Assembly: GCF_002865645.1 (NCBI RefSeq)
Contig: NW_020194551.1
Coordinates: 220,877-284,876, forward strand
Direction of reading: 5' to 3'
DNA length: 64,000 nt
DNA from: Hyaloscypha bicolor E
Lineage: Eukaryota > Ascomycota > Leotiomycetes > Helotiales > Hyaloscyphaceae
Each line of letters begins with the position of its first letter. The first letter of the stretch is position 1. The notes under the pieces were generated by a model. It saw only the letters and a program-made list of their open reading frames with translations. It did not search any database and was not told the DNA's origin. This document shows positions 39,891 through 53,088 of the stretch, piece by piece. Position numbers and translations under genes: made by a program.

Positions 39891-42800
39891 ATGTCGTCAG
39901 CAAATATGGATCCGATCAGTGCAGTACTTCAACTTAGCGGCGCTGTCATTTCTTCATGCAGCAACTACCTCACTGCGGTCAAGGGGGCGCCGGCTTATCT
40001 TCGAATTATTGTGTCAGAGGTCGCGGCTTTGCAATCAGTGGTCGGCTTGCTGGACCTACCCTTCGCTACTTCGGGAAATGCCAATGGGAATCTCCAGGAG
40101 ATATTGAACAGCCCTGATAGTCCTCTGAAAGCATGTCAGAAGGCTCTGCAAGAGCTGTGTGATCTGCTGAATGTGACTGCGGCAGCGCCTGCCGCAACTA
40201 GTTCAAGCAGTAACCCCACCTCAACCCTAACTGGCAGTCCGCCTGCCACTTCAGGATCGCAAAAGAAGTTGCGAATTAACAAAGTATTGTCGATTCGTTT
40301 ATTAACCAAGGTCAAAGAGCAACGTGCAGAGCTGGTTTGGCCACTGAAGCAAAACAGAGCTAAGGCCTTGCTCGCCGAGATTTCACAATACAAATCGACG
40401 ATCAGCCTTGCGTTGGCTGTCGATTCGAGGTATTTATTGACTTTCACCCAGATAAGAACTGTGCTCTGATTTCCTTGCACACAGAACTTCCGTTGGCAAC
40501 GTTTTGTCGCAAGTAGATAAACTTGGCCACCACAATCAAGGTATGGTTGATCCTCACGTCTTTCTAATACGTTATTGTACTGAGTCACGGTAGGGAATAC
40601 AAATAGAGCCCAGATCGAGCAGGTCCTGTCATGGCTAGATGCTCCAAATGTCGCCAACAACCACTTCCGGGCCATAACAGTGCGCTGTCCTGGAACATGC
40701 TTATGGGTATTTTCGCATTCCCATTACCAGCAATGGATTTTGGAAGGGGGGTTGTTGTGGTTAAACGGCATTGGTAATTGCAGCCCTCAATTCCTCATTG
40801 CCTTAGCTAAGCTAATACATAATGAAGCTGGTTCCGGAAAGACTATTATCTCGTAAGTCTATGCCTGATAGTTGGAATCTCGCTCGGCATTAACGAATCC
40901 ATATAGCTCTGCCATCATTCAACAGCTGCAGCTTGATTCTGCTTCCGACAACCTAACAGTTCTCTACTTCTACTTTGGCTACACAGATTTTGGGAAGCGG
41001 ACTATACGAAGCCTTCTGCTATCCATCATTTCTCAAATCATAACGCAAAAGGATGCCGCCATGGTCAAGCTGAATATGTGGGTCTCTTCACGGCCAGGTC
41101 CGCGGTTTTTCGCACTATCTCAAGCTTCGACCACTTCCGAATTCCTGGAGAGCTTGGTCGCGAAGTTGGCCGAAAACCAAAAGATCGTTCTCGTTGTGGA
41201 TGCCGTCGATGAAAGTGAGGAAACTCAAAACGTCACGTGACTTCTCGTCCGCCTACATGTGATTTCTGATCATGCTTTTGTACGTAATCTAATTACACGT
41301 GGAAGCACGTAAGCTCGTTCGAGCCTATTAAAGGACCCGAACGTGCAGGAATGGAAACGTTACGTCCTTTTTAACCTTTCCAATCACATACAAGCTCTCT
41401 CGATCCGAGTATTGTTTACGAGCAGGCCATCTCAAACTTTGCGTCAGATCTGGCATTCAATTACAGCTCCTCAAAGCAGTTCTTACCTTGAAGTCACAAT
41501 TTCAGCTGCACTATCACGCGACGATATAGAAAGGTACGCTTCATATGCGCTGGACAGTCTCATTAATTCAAAGACCATTTCTTTGAATGATCCGGGGCTG
41601 TACACAGAAATCGTCAATACTTTGACGACCAGATCAGATGGCATGTAAGTTCGGCATTATTACAATTCACGGCTATCAGAATGCTAATATGATAGGTTTC
41701 AATGGGTTGCCTGTCATCTGAGCGGACTATCCGATAATCTTTCGGATGATGCAATCCGACGAGCTCTACCCAGACTGCCCATAGGGCTGGGCGAGACATA
41801 CAAAAACATTCTAGACTCTTTACCTACCCATAATATTAATCTTTCAAAGAGATTATTCAGGTGGGTTGCCTTTGCCTATCGCCCGTTAACTCTCGCCGAA
41901 CTTTGCGTCGCAGTCTCGCTAGACCAGTCTCAAGATGAGCTCAGGCCCTCAAGCATTATCTCCGATCCTTTAAACATTCTGCATCTCGGCGCTCATCTCA
42001 TCCGTTATGATAGAGAAACCAACAGGGTGTCTTTTGTTCACTATACGGCCCGGGAATTTCTCACGTCAAGCGATAAAGTCGGAAACCAGTTCAAACTCTC
42101 AGAGGAGGGATCCAATCTCATGCTAGCCAGTCTCTGCTTGAAATACCTCCAATTAGATTCTGTTATGAAAGCAATGAAATCCATGAAATACGGAATGCTC
42201 ACGCAAGGGAACGTTTATGAAGGCGAATTATCATTTATACACTACGCCGCAAAGTTCTGGACTCACCATGCGAAGTGTGGGTCAAATTCAGGAGATTCTG
42301 GCCTATGGCCTACCATAAGGTCCTTCTTCTTTGGCATGGTCCCCAAATATACCATTTGGCAAGATCTCTATGAGTCTCCTATGTCTTCTGACATACAGAA
42401 GGCAAAGGAAACATTGCAGGCAGCAAAAGAACGGACCAGAGCCCCGAGGACTTATGATAATCGAGAAGTTGGCACAGCCCCACCTGTACAGTCAGAGCCG
42501 TTCGAACTTTCACGGAAGAGGATATTCTTTACACCACAAAATCAAACACTTGGAGGGTCGGCGCCCGTGCGATCTTTGTACAGTCTGAACTCACTGGAGT
42601 CCGAGCAACAACCGCAGCACATGAAGACGTCTGGCCCGGAGTTCATCTTCAGGACCGGTGTACTTCATCCAGTCCAGTATCTCGCTCGCCTTGGTCTTTC
42701 CTCTTGCCTTCATAATGCTCTCGAATTAGGGGTCTCTCCCGATGTATCAGGTGGTTTGTTGGAGGCTTCCCCCCTTCATGAAGCAGCAAAATTTGGCTCT

Positions 42801-45092
42801 AAGATATCATGCCAGGTCCTCATCGAGGCAGGCGCAACTGTCGACAAATGCGATATTCTGGGTCGAACACCGTTCCATTATGCCTGCCGTTCCGGGGAGA
42901 AGGACCTGATCGAATTATTCCTTAATCACAAAGCCAACGCACTTCATAGCGATTGGTACAAAAGAACTGCACTTCACTCTGCGGTTGGTGGCATGAATCT
43001 CCGAGCCATAAAACTGCTTATTCGGAACCCAGACATCGTCGTTGACGCCAAAGATTCTTTAGGGGATACTCCGCTCTCCATGGCTTGTCGATTGAATGAT
43101 GTGAAGATGGCCGAACTATTGATGGAAGGAAACGCAATGCCAAGTAAGGACTGCGTACGAAAATGTCTGCAACATAATTCCCACGCTGTTCTTCGATTAA
43201 TCGCGCAGAGCTATTCTCGAGTTCCGCTCTCGACATCTAACTTCAGCGACCGGGATCCTGTGCTCCATCAGTTATGCAGAGGTAGTTTCCAACCGGATTT
43301 AATGGAAGCCCTTCTCGATAACGGGTTCCCCATTGGTCTCAGATGTCGGAGTCGAGGAGACACTCCATTGAGCGCTGCACTCACGGTGCGCAATTTCGAT
43401 GCCGCTAAACTTTTAATACTTCGAGGGGCTTCGTGCACCACACCCGGCCACCGTCAGCAATGTTTTCATCTTCTGATAGGCAGGCGCCGCGAGTCAGAGT
43501 CTGAAGAGAAGCTGCGATATGAAATGATGAAAATTATGGCCAACCGAGGATGTTATGTCGACTCCGAAGATAACTTTGGGGAAACAGCGCTGACTGTTGC
43601 TGTCAAGCTAGGCCGCTGGCAGGATAGCCATTTTCTTCTTGATATTGGAGCCAACCCGATGGCGGGAGCCAAGTCGACGTCTTTGTTGCATAGTCTTGCG
43701 TACATCCGGCAATCTCGTGAAGAGTATCGCACTCTAATCCTACGTCTTGTGGATTGCGGTTGTTCTCTCAGTGAACAAGATCAATCAGGCAAAACACCTC
43801 TTCTTGCGGCTCTTGGCTATGGAAACTTCATCGCTGCAAAGCTATTTCTGAGCAAAGGGGCAAGCCTCAATGCGCTGAACTTGAATGGAAAAGCAGTCCT
43901 CGGACACTTTGCAATTGGATTATGGAAACTTCCCAACATGGTCCTAATTCCCCCGCCGAATTTGTCTCTAGCTATTGATTTCTTGGAGGAGATGTCACAG
44001 CGGGGAATACCCATCAATTCAACAAACGAGGAGTCTCTAAATCTACTCCACTTGATAGTCAAAGTGCAGCTTTCCGCTTACATCTTCCCTACTTTGTCTT
44101 GGATATTACGGCATGGCGGGGATGCATCACTGGTCTATTCAACTGCCAAAACTCCATTGCACTATTTCCTTGAAAACCGAGATATCTTCGAAAATAATCA
44201 GTCTCACAAGAATCAAAGGCATGGATCAGGTTCGCTAATGGACGTATTTCCCGAGCAAAAAGGCGACACTCCAGCCTCCTCGGAAGAATATGAGACCGTT
44301 TTCGATCAGCTTTTCAGGGGGTACGTCGAATCAAGACTCACAACTACTAGGTCTGATCCTCCTATTCACGTCCTAGTGAAAACTTTCTTCCGGGAGCAGT
44401 GCAGAAGCTTCCCTGATTACCTTCTGAAACGCTTGATAGATCTCGGTGAAGATCTTTCCAGCGTCAACGGGAATGGAGAAACTCCTGCTGCCCTTGGTCT
44501 ACGAATACTGAGTGAAGTCGGCTCAAAGGATTCTGTTAAAGAAGCTTTGAGAGTGTTGAAGCTCTTAGTGCCTTCAGATACGACGGCCGTAGTCTTAGAA
44601 CCTTCTCAAGGAGCCAAGATAATATGTGAACTTTTCAAGAAGCTTCATGAGCACACGGAAGTTATAAACACTCTATTGGAGCTGCCCTTGAGCAAAATAC
44701 AATTTGAAGCGGCGTTGGGAATTATCAACAACAGCAGCGCTCTCAAACTTCTTCTGGATCAAGGTTTAAACCCGAACATTCCGAACTCAGATGGCGATAC
44801 CCCACTTCACAAGCAGATATCTTGGAAATTTGACCTTCCCTCTGAAGTGGACTCGTGTGGAGATCCAAAGGCAGCCCGTACGGACCATTTCCGCCAAGAA
44901 AGGGTCCGCGTCCTCCTGAAAGCCGGTGCAGACCCGAATATGCGGAACCACAAGGGTCTTACTCCACTTCAAGTTCTTCGGCTTCCCGAATCCTCAACAT
45001 TCAGGCATCCTTGGCGATATCCAGAAGGCACCCTTTCCGCCGACTTCCACTATGTCATCGCAGTCCTTCTGGAATATGGTGCAAATGATTAG
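39891..45092 (+). CDS. NACHT-ankyrin STAND/NLR-like protein
   Basis: Proposed CDS join(39891..40429, 40485..40540, 40594..40773, 40828..40852, 40907..41214, 41314..41644, 41696..45092), 1611 residues, all phases consistent. Introns are 51-99 nt with GT...AG ends; the one at 41215-41313 is the least certain. Residues 1-180 match the fungal STAND N-terminal domain (MDPISAVLQLSGAVISSC at 6-23; Met-6 is an alternative start). NACHT: Walker A GIAGSGKT at 257-264, created exactly across the intron at 40774-40827; Walker B VLVVDAVDE with Asp 365 and 368; VLFTSRP sensor; then FVHYTAREFLTSS. From about residue 830 to the end are many ankyrin repeats (SPLHEAAKFG, TPFHYACRSGEKDLIELFL, TALHSAVGG, TPLSMACRL and later ones). 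A candidate non-self receptor: ankyrins as sensor, N-terminal domain as signalling module. Ligand unknown. Confidence 0.88.
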
Positions 45093-46194
45093 CGATTATA
45101 AACGAGACAAAACCCGATTGATTTAGTCTCGCCGGATTGGATACGGTCTTGCATCGAGTCTTTGGTTTAGTCGACACGAGAGACGGGTACTTTTATCTCC
45201 CTTTCACCTTTCAGAGAAAACTCTCCTTATTTTTGGCTTGCCTCCACATATAGTATAGTGATAATGTGGTATACTCTATTACTAACTATATAATAGATAG
45301 GAAGGACATAGGAGAGGTCTTAGACTAGTATTAAATCTCCTATTTGATCTGTTTCCAGCCTCCCGCCTACTGGGTGCCATTCTGTCTGCAACTCTGCTTA
45401 AGATGTCCATGTCTTCTTGCTAAATAAGCTCTACCCATCTTGGTTGAGAGCTCTTCTTTGTTGTGTTGGCAAATGAGATTGTGCTTGACCTCTTTTCTCT
45501 TGTTGTTGCTGAACTTTGGATTAGACACAATGTCCCAGTCTTGAGAAGTCTTCCAATACAACATACCCCCTTGGTAATATGGTATCATAGGGAACAGGCC
45601 AATAATTTTAAAAAGTTCATACCAATCCTCCTTGACTCCTATACTTTTAGTGTTGGTGAAAGGCAAAATTAGCTACACCTGTCTTGGAATCATCAAGAAA
45701 GAATGCGCTTAGTTCTTGGGCAAATGATTTTTGTGGTCAAAAATTCAGAGTATGGACGAAGTTGAGGGCAGAAGGGTGAGAAGGAAGAGATCAAAGAAGA
45801 GATTGGGAGAAAGAAGAGATTCATGCGTTGATGCATAATCACATCTGATATCAAAAGCAGCATTACATAGGCATTGTGCTTTACTTCTATGTGTTCTTGT
45901 TCTATGGCTTAAAACTTGGAACTCGTTTCAAGGATCAACTTGCCTTAAGAATGAAATGCCGGCGCTTAGGAAATGAGATCCCAGAACCACATTCTCCTTT
46001 GAATTTAATTTAAGGGCCATGATTTCATCCCTTGGATATAAGAAACATTGCACCTTTGATGCTGGGGCGACTTGGGACTATGGAGATAGCCCAATTCTCC
46101 TCAGTCTATGGTCGTATGTGACAGATAGTCCCTTAATCCTCTCTTTCCTTTCCTCTCTTATATTAACGCTATTTTCCGGAGAAAACGGACGCTG
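45093..46194. other. 3' flank of gene 3, unmutated, no convincing gene
   Basis: Contains a single GTCTCGCCGG core (about 45127) shared with the MITE at 9547 and the shared repeat at 45704-46120. Opposing frames at 45367-45672 (99 codons minus, 69 codons plus) have no recognisable domain. Normal composition throughout. Confidence 0.4.
45704..46120 (+). repeat. Shared downstream repeat, copy B
   Basis: Full-length partner of 13716-14129, in the same orientation and at a comparable place downstream of a NACHT gene (about 610 bases after the stop; about 390 for gene 1). Confidence 0.75.
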
Positions 46195-46477
46195 TCACGT
46201 GATGGGGTCTGTGCAGGAACACCAAAACTTCCAGTACGGTTTGACGCCACAGCAAGCGAGCTTGCGAGCCAGGGTGTGGCTAAATAACCTTGCAATTACT
46301 CGAGCAATTCCAGCTACTCGGGACGAGTTTAGGGCAAAATTATTACTGGCCCCGGAGCTTGCGTAGGGCCGCCAGTAATAATTTTAGCGGAGCGGCCCTA
46401 AACTCGTCTTCTCTATATTGTCCTACGTTCAGGCCACCCTAAGCGGTTGGCTCACGGGGCTCCGTAAAAAAAAAGGG
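46195..46477 (+). mobile_element. Short non-autonomous Helitron-like unit with palindrome (first of the row)
   Basis: Starts TCACGTGATG followed by AGGAACACCAAAACTTCC, the same as the starts at 46478, 51786, 54591 and 57339. Carries the palindrome at 46322-46408 and ends GGGGCTCCGTAAAA just before the next TCACGTGAGG. No coding capacity. That it is a unit of its own is inferred from these shared ends. Confidence 0.55.
46322..46408 (+). repeat. Nested palindrome, copy 1 (unmutated)
   Basis: 87 bp. The outer 14-bp stem GACGAGTTTAGGGC pairs with GCCCTAAACTCGTC. The inner 15-bp stem AAAATTATTACTGGC pairs with GCCAGTAATAATTTT. The apical loop CCCGGAGCTTGCGTAGGGCC can close further by GGCCC/GGGCC. 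The side segment AGCGGAGCG lies between the inner and outer stems. This is the reference copy for the others. Confidence 0.9.
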
Positions 46478-49400
46478 TCACGTGAGGAACACCAGAATCG
46501 CCCCCTTCTAGGGAATCGCGCATCGGAACGCGATTCCGTCCAAATCCTTAGGGCTCAGCTAGGGATTAGAGAGGAGCAGCTCGAGTACCTTGCTCTGTAT
46601 TTGAGTAGTTCTGGAATGCGAGGGGCTTTTATTACGATTTTTTTAGGCTCGGGGGAAAATCTTAAGCTAGGGGCCCCGTAAAAAGCACTAAAAAAAAATC
46701 CTGACCTCACATTACTCTCCTCTCCTTCTTCTCTTTATTACTATAGACCCTCCCCGCTTTTATACTTCCTATAAGCAGAACTAGCCTGCTTCTAACTTTA
46801 TTATAGGACGGGCTAAGGTATATAAAAGCTATAATTACTATTAAGTCTATATTTTCTCCTTTTTCTGGCTTAACTAACTAGTTAATAGGCCCGGTTAGCT
46901 ACTAATTATATCTAGTAATACCTTGCCTTATAAAAACTCAATCTAAATATCCTTTCTTTTTCCTAGTAATAATAATAGTTAATTACGAATATCTCTATAA
47001 ATAAGCCAGCCCTATAGTACTAGTAATAGATCTATTAACTGTCCGTTATAGCCCTAGTTCATATTATAGAGAACTCTTCTACTAACTTACCTATTATATA
47101 GCCTCCTGCCTTTCTCTCTCGCTTCTAGCTAGCTCCTATATATATAACTAATCTGCTTATAGATTATTATATAGCTTATAAAGCCCTTTATTTTGGCTAT
47201 ATAAATAATTACTTTAAGGCCTATTATAAGAAAAATAATATTATATTTTCTCTAATTTATAAGCCTTTTTTATATTTCTCTTATTTCTTTATAGATAATA
47301 ACTTCTTTTACTAGGCTTTCTAGATAAATATCCGGGTATATAATTATACTTTTGCCTTTATATTAATTAGCTATAAGAAGAATATCCGAATTAACTTCTC
47401 TTATAAAATCTAGTACTTTTAGATCTATAGTAAGCTCTTTTATTTCTAAGGCCTGCTATAATCCGCTTTATATACCGAATTCTTCTTTATATAGCTTTTT
47501 TTCTATAATTTGCTTTTTATAACTAATATCTGGACTACTAATTTCTCTTACTTAGATTATATAATTCTTTTATAACTTATAAATATACTTATAGACTATA
47601 ATCCGTTTATTATAATCTATAAAATAGCCTATAAGTATTTTATAAGCTAGTAAACCGATTTCCGGATCTTACTTAATTTATAAATATACTTAATTCTCGA
47701 GTTAGATATAAATTATTATTATAAGAACCTTCCTATAAATAATAAAATTACTATTCTAATTTCGGACAAGTATATAAATACGAGCTACTATAATCTAGTA
47801 CTAATAACTTATAAGGCAGGCTATAAGTATTTATAAATATATATAATTAATATTACTTATATAATATATATATTACTTTATTATATCTTATTTTTCCTAT
47901 ATAGTAACCCGGGCTAGTACTATAAGTTATAGTTATAGGACTGTATTAGAACTTACTAGTAAATATAGCTCAAGTAACGGGCCTTTTACTAGTATTATTT
48001 CTATATTTATTTAGCTTTCTCCTTATTTTTTTATACTAGTTACCTTTTCTAGTAATATATTATTAATATATATATTATTTATAAGATAACCTTACTTAAC
48101 TAGCTCTGCTTATATTAGTAAAATATTTATATAGATATTTATATAGGTCTTATAAATACTCTAATTCATAAGAATATTCATATAAGTAATATTAGCTATT
48201 ACTTTATTTTTCTATCTAGCTTTATAAGTAGTAATTACTTTATATAATAGCTCTTTTAAAACTTAATAGCTATTATATAATATTTTAGTAAACCAAGCTT
48301 CTTTATTACCTTTATAACTAACCTATACTAGCCTGAGATTATAGATTACCTCTTAAATAGGTAATAAGTAATTAACTATCCGGATTTCCTTTACTAGGTC
48401 TTTATTTTAAAAATAAGAAAGCTTTTTATAGATCTCAAGAACTATGTTTTTAAATAATATATAGGCTATATTTATATAATTAAGTACTAGAAATATAGCC
48501 TCTTATATATATACCTATTCTTATTTCTTAGAAGAAATACTATTTTCTTAACTCCTAATTTAATTAATAAGATAGTTTATACTAAATTCCCAGACCTATT
48601 ATAGGACTCTATTAGTGAACTTATAGCTATAGTTATTAGCCAGATATCTTATAGGCTATATGGCCTTAATAATAATCCAAAAGCCCTATATATAATTTAT
48701 AATATATTTATAGCCCTACTTATATATTAGAAAAGGTTCCCTAAAATATTTGCGGCTATAATAATTATCTATAAAAATAGGTATCCTAAATACTAGTACT
48801 AAAATAATAGCCATATATTTATAGTCTATAAACTAGGCTTTCTAGACTAGGAAGTTATCTATAATAACTACTAAATTATTTTATATAACCTATATCTTTT
48901 CTAGAAATTTTACTTATATATTAATATTAAGATTTATATATTTATATAAATAATTAAGTATATTTATAAATATATTTATAAAGAAATAAATTATATAATT
49001 ATAACTATTTCGGGAATAAATAATAAGATTACCTAGTATTTCTAGGCTTAGTATATAGGCCTTATAAAGGCTTTCTAGTACCTATTTAAGTACCTAATAT
49101 ACCAGGAATTCTCTCTAGTTTAATATCTCATAATTTATTTCTTTAGGTAATATATAGTCTACTTTATAGCTAATTTCTTACCTAAATAAGTTATAGACCG
49201 GGCCGCAAATATTCGTTTAACCTTAATAGCCTTCTTTAAGTATAATATAATATATAAGAATAGCTACTAGTATCTTTACTATAAGTTCCTATAATACTTT
49301 ATATAGGTTACTAAGATCCAGATATAGAAATACTATAAGCGAGAATATAATATTAGTTATATTTATTATTATAGCCCGGTTTCGGATAAGTAGTTCTACT

Positions 49401-51547
49401 TATAGCTCTTATTAATAATTATATATAATCTATAGTTCTTTAATAAGCTCTACTTAGTTAAGGGCGTCCGTTATCCTATATACTATATTACCTATATTAC
49501 TTATAGCTTAGTAAAAAATAATTAGAAATAGTTCTAGTACTTTAATAAGGCTATCCGGTTAATAACTAGCTATAATTTATAAATATTCTTTCTTATAAGT
49601 ATCTACTAGTAGCTAATTACAAATATATAAGTAATTTGGAACTAGTATAAGAAGTATTTCTATAATAACTTGGCCCGTAAGCTCGCCCGTAACCCATTAA
49701 TTAACTTCCTGCTATTCTTAGTTAATTCTTATTATAATTATAGCCTCTTCTTATTTGGCCTTAGCCTTATAAATCTCTAGTAAATACTAATAGATATTAC
49801 CTTACCTGAGAATACCTTTAACTAGACTATAAGCTATTATATAACTAATCTATAAGTTAATTATATTTATAAGATATTACTAGTAACTATAATATAAGCC
49901 TAGCTAAATATAAACTAGTATTCTTGCTTCTAGATAATTCTAGTAGTAATTATAAATAATTTATAAATGGCTTACTTCTACTTATAGGGCCCGGGCAAAA
50001 CTAGTAAGATATTCTTTTATAAGACTCTCTATTACTATTACTATAATTAAGGTAAGGTTATCCTATATATAATATTAACGAGTATTATAGCTCTTTTTCT
50101 CTCGAATAAATATATATCTTATTTCTAGTTCCGGATCCTGCTTAAGCTTAATAAATTATTTATAAGTATAATTACTAAAATAAGCCGGCTCGGGGCACTC
50201 TTATAATCTATAAATCTAATTATTTAGGACGAGATACCCATATAATATAAGTACTATTTTAAGGTAATATACTAGCTAATAATTAATTTATAGTTAATTA
50301 TAGATAATATTCTCTTTAGAGAAATACCTATAATTCTCGGAAAAAACTTTACCTAGATCTTACTAGTAATTCTATATAATTTATAGGCTAATATAATACG
50401 GGCCTACTTATAGCAAATATAGATCTGGCTATAGCTTTATTAGTTATTATTATAGATTAATATATGAATCTATAATAATTTGTCTAAATAGGATTTTATA
50501 AACTAGATTAGTAATCTACTATATAACCTGTTCTTAAATAAGTAGATTATATTCCCGCCTTTTATTTTATATATCTAGTTAGTTATAAACCTAATTAATT
50601 ATATTTATTCCCAAGAGTAATTCTTATAGGCCCTATATAATTACCAGGCCTTTAGTAAATAGATAATCCTATTAATCCTAAATAATATAGTCTATAAGCT
50701 TAACTAAATAATTCTAGATATATTTCCTGGCCAGAAACAGATATATTTTATAGTAGATTTAGCTAATATAAATAAGGCAGATCCTAAAATCGCAAAATTA
50801 TTTCTAGAAATCTTATAAAGTATTTATTTACCGGATTTACTTCTTTCCAAGCTATAACTTAAGATTAATATACCTATAATACTCTTATAAAATCTCTATC
50901 TATAAGAAAGGCTTTATAACGGGTTATAAATATTAATATATAGCTTTAGGAGATTCTCGATTCGGGTATAGCTATTAGATAATAATTTTAATAGCTAGTT
51001 ACGGATAATTTCACGGATTAAGCTTTAGTTTATAAATTAGTAATTATCTTTTATACTTTCTCATAAGTAGTTTCTACTTATTTTATTTTTTATAATAATT
51101 ATTAATAAGTTATAAGGCCAGTTATTTGAGGTAATAGGAGTAGATTTATAATTACTAGTCTTTTCTTACGGCTAGTTCTATATAGCGGCCTTATAAGTAA
51201 CCTTATAGGTAGGGCTTTATATTCTTTTACTCCCTAATATAAACCATATAAGTAATATAGTATATCCAGAAATATTATAAGGTCTTACTTAGCTTTTAAC
51301 TTACTTATAGGCTATTTTTTTTCTTATACTATTCGTAAAGAATCCATAAAGAGTCCATACTAGCCTTTATTATATTTTAATCCTATTTGGGACAAGTTTA
51401 GGGCAAAATTATTACTAGCCCCGGAGCTTATATAGGGCCGCTAGTAATAATTTTAGTAAAATAGCCCTAAACTCGTTCTTTTTTATATTATTCTATATTC
51501 GGACCACCCTAAGTAATTAGCTCTCGGGGCTCTATAAAAAAAACTTT
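46478..51547 (+). mobile_element. Helitron, autonomous type, RIP-degraded
   Basis: About 5.1 kb on the plus strand. Through RIP stops, 48780-49190 reads the Helitron Rep/N-terminal block: Y-K-N-R-Y-P-K-Y, then VYKLGFLD-EVIYNN, IIKYIHKYIYKE and YIGLIKAF. About 49300-49560 reads the following YYSPVSD-FYL-LLL and VKGVRYP part. About 49986-50160 reads the Pif1-like helicase: GPGKTSK (Walker A GPGxTGK with RIP changes), FFYKTLYYYY, TSIIALFLSNKYISYF and FRILLKL. Gene order Rep then helicase fits. The first 210 bases (46478-46690) are unmutated and include a 9-bp perfect hairpin at 46512-46537. Inactive as it stands. Exact termini are inferred from the shared junctions. Confidence 0.85.
51391..51477 (+). 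repeat. Nested palindrome, copy 2 (RIP-mutated)
   Basis: Same 87-bp length as copy 1, with C-to-T and G-to-A changes such as GACAAGTTTAGGGC. It sits 71 bases before the next unit start, at the end of the autonomous Helitron. Confidence 0.88.
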
Positions 51548-51785
51548 TATATAATAAATACCAAAATCTTTCTCTTCTAGAAAATCGCATATTAGAATAT
51601 AATTATATCCAAATCCTTAGTACTTAGCTAGAAATTAGAAAAAAGAAGCTCAAGTATCTTTTTCTATATTTAAGTAATTCTAAAATATAAAAGGCTTTTA
51701 TTACGATTTTTTAAAGCTCGGGAAAGGTAAGATAAAGGAAATTCTCAGGGCTCTAGCTAGCTCTCGGGACTCCCTAAAATCCAAG
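51548..51785 (+). mobile_element. Short Helitron deletion derivative, RIP-mutated
   Basis: Its first 190 bases are a mutated copy of 46478-46680 (CCAAATCCTTAG and TTTTATTACGATTTTTT blocks preserved). It then jumps to a GGACTCCCTAAAA end directly before the next TCACGTGAGG. No palindrome inside. Confidence 0.6.
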
Positions 51786-53088
51786 TCACGTGAGGAATAC
51801 TAAAACTCTCGTATATTATATATTACTATTCTAATATCTAGTAAGCTTAAGGGAAGTTCTACGGGTATAAAAGAGAGCTTTATAAATAAGAATAAGGCTA
51901 TAAGGGTTTATATAAGAAAAGAGAGAGCTTTATAAGCTTATAAAATAATTTAAAGGAAATTATAAGTAAGAAAAAGAAAAAGCTTTATAAATATAAGTAA
52001 AAGTTATAAAGAAATTATAAATAAAAGTATAATTAATAAGAAACTTATAAAAATAAATAAGGCTTAAAAGAGCCTATAAAAAAGACTTTATAAATAAAAA
52101 TAAAGGCTATAATAATTTATAAAATAATTTTATAAATATAAGTAAGACTTAAAAAGCTTATAAAAAATTTAAAAAAACTTTATATATATAAATAAAACTA
52201 TAAGAATTTATAAAAAGAAAAAAAGTATTTTATATATATAAATAAAAGCTATAATAATTTATTAAAAAAATAAAAAGCTTTATAAATATAAATAAGGCTT
52301 AAAAAAGAATTTTTATATATAATTTATATTAGAAATAGAAAACAAAAAACAAAAATAAACTAATTTTAATATATTAAATAATTAAAATATATAATTAATA
52401 ATTTTAAAAATTTATAAAATATAATATAAAAAAGAATTTTATAAATTAAAATTATTTTATTAATTTATAAAAATATTATTAATTATATAATAAATATTAA
52501 AATAACTTTTAAATTAAAAGATATATTTTTAAGTAATTTAATTTAGAAAAGATTTTAAAAATAGTTTATATTTTAAATATATCTAATAATATAAAGTTTT
52601 TAAAGAATTCTTTTAATTAAATTCTTTTAAATAAACTTATATAAATATCTTATATTAGAGAAAACTTATATTAACTTTTAATAATAATTTAATTTTAAAA
52701 CTTATAAATAACTTAAAATATTAAATAATCTTATTATATAATATAATAGCTTTTATTTTTTTATAAAAAAATATTTTTATATTTAAAAGAAATTAAAGAA
52801 AAATATTATATAAATATAATTTAAATCTTATATAAAGCTTAATAAATATTTATTTTATTTTTTTAAATAATTTATATATATTTAGATTAAAATTTTAAAT
52901 TAATATTCTTTAGTTTTTATTTAAAGTACTTATATTATAAAAATTAATTTTATTAAACTTATATTATTATTAAGAGTTTTAATATTCTTTTATATAATTT
53001 AATATTATATATAATTATAATTATAAAAAATATTTAATTTTATAAGAGTTTTTAATATATGAGTATTTTTTTAATATAAAATAATAAT

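Noticed and set aside
45367..45672. Opposing frames of 99 (minus) and 69 (plus) codons
   Set aside because: They overlap each other, have no recognisable motif, and neither has convincing flanking exons. Kept as possible but unsupported.
46019..46681. Plus-strand frames of 115 and 87 codons across the first Helitron units
   Set aside because: They run through the palindrome and the non-coding Helitron start. The translation follows the repeat structure and not a protein family.
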